A stretch of 64,000 bases of DNA from Pusillimonas sp. DMV24BSW_D (lineage in GTDB: Bacteria; Pseudomonadota; Gammaproteobacteria; Burkholderiales; Burkholderiaceae_B). Where the stretch lies: positions 806,001-870,000 of the forward strand of contig NZ_CP049990.1 in NCBI RefSeq assembly GCF_011388195.1, written 5' to 3'. The position numbers and the translations under genes are program-made. Below, one piece after another: positions 62,226 to 64,000 of the stretch. Positions within the stretch are counted from its first letter, which is position 1; every line of letters begins with the position of its first letter. The notes beneath the pieces were generated by a model. That model was given only the letters and a program-made list of their open reading frames with translations, made no database searches and was not told where the DNA came from.

Positions 62226-62281
62226 ATTCAAACCTTTTTAAGCCTTTGCAAACCACTTAGGTTACTATGCGTGGCGCCAGG

Positions 62282-62587
62282 TTAAAGGTTTACCAGAATC
62301 TCATCGCCCTCGACTTTGACTTCGTACACTTTGACGGGTTCGGTTGCAGGTGCAGATTTTGGTTCGCCGGTGCGAAGGTCGAACATGGCTTGATGCAAGG
62401 GGCATTCCACACAGCCGTCCTCAATAAAGCCATCGGACAACAACGCGAATTGGTGGGTGCAAATGTTGTCGGTCACGAAGTATTCGCCTTCAGTGTGGTG
62501 TACCGCCAACTGTTTGCCTTCCAACTCTACGCCCAAAGATTCGTCTTCTTCAATTTGTCCGACTGTTGCAATCTTGATCCAATTCAT
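62282..62587 (-). CDS. Rieske-type ferredoxin of the oxygenase system
   Basis: A 101-aa Rieske ferredoxin with C43-T-H45 and C62-P-L-H65, the right size and layout for BphA3/NagAb-type carriers. It shuttles electrons from the reductase to the oxygenase alpha subunit. It is the first gene of the minus-strand operon fdx-reductase-alpha-beta, so it is nearest to the promoter with operator site 3. Confidence 0.93.
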   Translation of the reverse strand: MNWIKIATVGQIEEDESLGVELEGKQLAVHHTEGEYFVTDNICTHQFALLSDGFIEDGCVECPLHQAMFDLRTGEPKSAPATEPVKVYEVKVEGDEILVNL

Positions 62588-62619
62588 GATGTGCCTTTTG
62601 CGTTTTAATATTTCAATAT

Positions 62620-62635
62620 AATCAGTATGCTGTAT
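62620..62635. promoter_or_regulatory. PicR-type operator, site 3 (before the Rieske operon)
   Basis: AATCAGTATGCTGTAT; on the minus strand it reads ATACAGCATACTGATT. It keeps the CAG-ATACTGA core of site 2 and lies 33 bp before the ferredoxin start. Confidence 0.6.
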
Positions 62636-62745
62636 ATTTATTTTACGACAAATAGGGGTTTACACCAGCCTATTAGGATATTCCCTGAAAAATTCGATAA
62701 ATGGTCAAGTCTCCGTATTAACCCTCGTTGACACTTTTAAGCATT

Positions 62746-62761
62746 GATCAGCATACTAACA
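62746..62761. promoter_or_regulatory. PicR-type operator, site 4 (before the TRAP receptor)
   Basis: GATCAGCATACTAACA: 12 of 16 bases match the perfect palindrome at 55454. It lies 175 bp before the TRAP receptor start. Confidence 0.5.
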
Positions 62762-62935
62762 AATAACCTGATTCTGTCGCGACTGGTTTGTGATTCTTGG
62801 CAATCAAAATCGGTTCAATGGCATTTTCAGGCCAGCAGGTCGAGACACACCATCCTGCGCAAAAGTTTCTCAGGCCCGCGCCGGGCCGAAGCAGTTTGTC
62901 TGTCTCACACATAACAAACCCAAAAGGAGCTGTAC

Positions 62936-64000
62936 ATGCAAAGACGTCGCTTTTTAACCCAGGCAGCCGCGGCAACCGGAGCCGGTCTGGCCGCAGTCGG
63001 CCTTCCCGCCGTAGCGCAGAATGCACCCACCGTGCGCTGGCGTATGTCCACCGGCTGGCCGAAAAGTCTGGATGCACTTTACGGTTCCGCCGATGAGCTT
63101 TGCCGCCGTGTGGGCGAGCTGACAGGTGGAAAATTTGAAATTCGCGCCTTCCCTGGCGGTGAAATCGTGCCTTACGCCCAAAATATGGAAGCGGTCAGTA
63201 ACGGTACGGTTGAATGTAACCACGTTCTGGCTACTGCTCACATTGGCACGAACACCGCTATTGCGTTCGATACCGGTTTGTCGTTTGGCATGAATGCGCG
63301 TCAGCACAATGCCTGGATCCAGTTCGGCGGCGGTATGGAAAAACTGCGCGAAATGTATGGCCAGTACGGCATTACCAACTTTGTCACCGGCAACGTGGGC
63401 GTACAAATGGGCGGCTGGTATCGCAAGGAAATCAAGTCTTTGAAAGATCTTGAGGGTCTGAAAATTCGTGTTGGTGGTATCGGCGGCATGGTGCTGCAAA
63501 AGCTCGGTGCGGTTCCCCAGCAGATTCCGCCCAGCGATATTTACCCCTCTCTGGAAAAAGGCACGATCGACGCAGCTGAGTGGATTGGACCCTACGATGA
63601 TGAACGCCTGGGCCTGAACAAGGTTGCGCCGTTTTACTACTCACCCGGCTGGTGGGAAGGCAGTGCTTCCATTACCACGATGGTGAATACGGAAGCCTGG
63701 GAAAAATTGCCCGCCGAGTTCAAGTCTGCGTTTGAATGCGCTGCGAATGAACAGGCGCTGCGCATGTTGGCTGCTTACGATGCCAAGAATCCGCCCGCTT
63801 TGCGTTCCCTGATCGCCGGTGGTGCACAGTTGAAGTACTTCCCCAAAGACGTGATGGAAGCCGCTTACGCCGCATCACAAGAGTTGTGGGGCGAGTTGTC
63901 GGAAGAAAACCCGGATTTCGCCAAGATCTATCCCGAGTGGAAGAAATTCCAGGAGGCCGAGGCGAGCTGGTTCCGTGTTGCTGAAAACGCACTCGATAAC
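62936..64000 (+). CDS. TRAP transporter solute receptor (DctP family), Tat-exported, partial
   Basis: At least 355 aa; the frame runs through the right edge without a stop. It starts with a twin-arginine signal (RRRFLTQAAAATGAGLAAVG, cleaved after AVAQ) and continues WRMSTGWPKSLDALYGSADELCRRVGELTGGKFEIRAFPGGEIVP, a hallmark of DctP receptors of the TT_C (carboxylate-binding) group. VQMGGWYRKEIKSLKDLEGLKIRVGG holds the conserved carboxylate-binding Arg. AAAAGGAG precedes the ATG. Operator site 4 and its place next to the Rieske operon suggest uptake of the pyridine acid. The small and large permease genes would lie beyond the window. Confidence 0.9.
   Translation, partial: MQRRRFLTQAAAATGAGLAAVGLPAVAQNAPTVRWRMSTGWPKSLDALYGSADELCRRVGELTGGKFEIRAFPGGEIVPYAQNMEAVSNGTVECNHVLATAHIGTNTAIAFDTGLSFGMNARQHNAWIQFGGGMEKLREMYGQYGITNFVTGNVGVQMGGWYRKEIKSLKDLEGLKIRVGGIGGMVLQKLGAVPQQIPPSDIYPSLEKGTIDAAEWIGPYDDERLGLNKVAPFYYSPGWWEGSASITTMVNTEAWEKLPAEFKSAFECAANEQALRMLAAYDAKNPPALRSLIAGGAQLKYFPKDVMEAAYAASQELWGELSEENPDFAKIYPEWKKFQEAEASWFRVAENALDN

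Larger units (their letters stand above)
62588..62935. promoter_or_regulatory. Divergent promoter region between the Rieske operon and the TRAP receptor
   Basis: This 348-bp non-coding stretch is AT-rich on the left half (TATTTATTTTAC around 62634-62645) and holds operator-like sites 3 and 4. It must carry promoters for both directions. No open frame with a credible start was found in it. Confidence 0.6.

Noticed and set aside
1-64000. CRISPR arrays, tRNA or rRNA genes, transposons, phage genes
   Set aside because: I looked for regular spaced repeats, cloverleaf and CCA ends, transposase motifs and terminal inverted repeats and found none that hold up by eye; a tool scan would be needed to exclude small elements.

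Overview
The window looks like a chromosomal segment of a betaproteobacterium, most likely an Alcaligenaceae-type member of Burkholderiales (Alcaligenes/Pusillimonas/Bordetella-like). This is an inference from gene content: many Liv-type ABC uptake systems dedicated to aromatic acids, a TRAP solute receptor, and a picolinate-type cluster whose order (marR, decarboxylase, deformylase, 2,5-dihydroxypyridine dioxygenase, maleamidase) resembles the pic operon described in Alcaligenes faecalis. No rRNA, tRNA, insertion sequence, phage gene or CRISPR array was seen. Genes are densely packed, often with ATGA or GTGA overlaps.

Layout: (1) 1-186, tail of a Liv-type binding protein. (2) 314-1639, HD-GYP phosphodiesterase. 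(3) 1684-13188, a type II secretion locus: gspO and gspC on the minus strand, divergent from gspGHIJKLMNDEF. (4) 13214-16505, a formylglycine-generating enzyme and a lipoprotein sulfatase on the minus strand. (5) 16715-25657, a LysR regulator divergent from a 3-hydroxybenzoate/gentisate operon with its own five-gene ABC transporter, closed by a strong terminator. (6) 25754-29505, an orphan VanA-like Rieske oxygenase, an acyl-CoA ligase and a GcvA-like regulator on the minus strand. (7) 29740-38332, a signal-less solute-binding-fold protein, a hydrolase, a three-subunit molybdenum hydroxylase with a CoxG-like protein, a feruloyl-CoA-synthase-like ligase, and a degenerate tetrapyrrole-methylase-like protein behind a near-perfect sigma-54 promoter. 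(8) 38398-43469, a LysR regulator with two helix-turn-helix domains and galB, galC, galD plus two accessory genes. (9) 43502-51277, a MarR regulator divergent from an FMN reductase, a hydrolase, a luciferase-like monooxygenase and a second Liv-type transporter. (10) 51385-54672, a zinc receptor and DNA polymerase IV. (11) 54808-64000, a pyridine-acid module: picR, picC, picE, picD, picF, facing a four-component Rieske oxygenase, then a TRAP receptor cut by the right edge.

How it works together: region 5 would take up 3-hydroxybenzoate-type acids and convert them through gentisate to central metabolites. Region 11 reads as a complete route from 3,6-dihydroxypicolinate to maleate (decarboxylation, ring opening, deformylation, deamidation). 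Its hydroxylating enzyme appears to be a salicylate-5-hydroxylase-like Rieske system rather than the flavoprotein PicB. Four near-identical palindromic sites built on CAGYATACTGA lie before picR, picC, the Rieske operon and the TRAP gene, which argues for one regulon. Regions 7 to 9 contain the lower gallate pathway (4-oxalomesaconate to pyruvate and oxaloacetate) but no ring-cleavage dioxygenase. They do contain a molybdenum hydroxylase and a two-component flavin oxygenase, which suggests that 4-oxalomesaconate may arise from a nitrogen heterocycle such as pyridine-2,4-dicarboxylate. That proposal is a hypothesis.

All homology statements come from reading motifs and recalling families. No database search was run.
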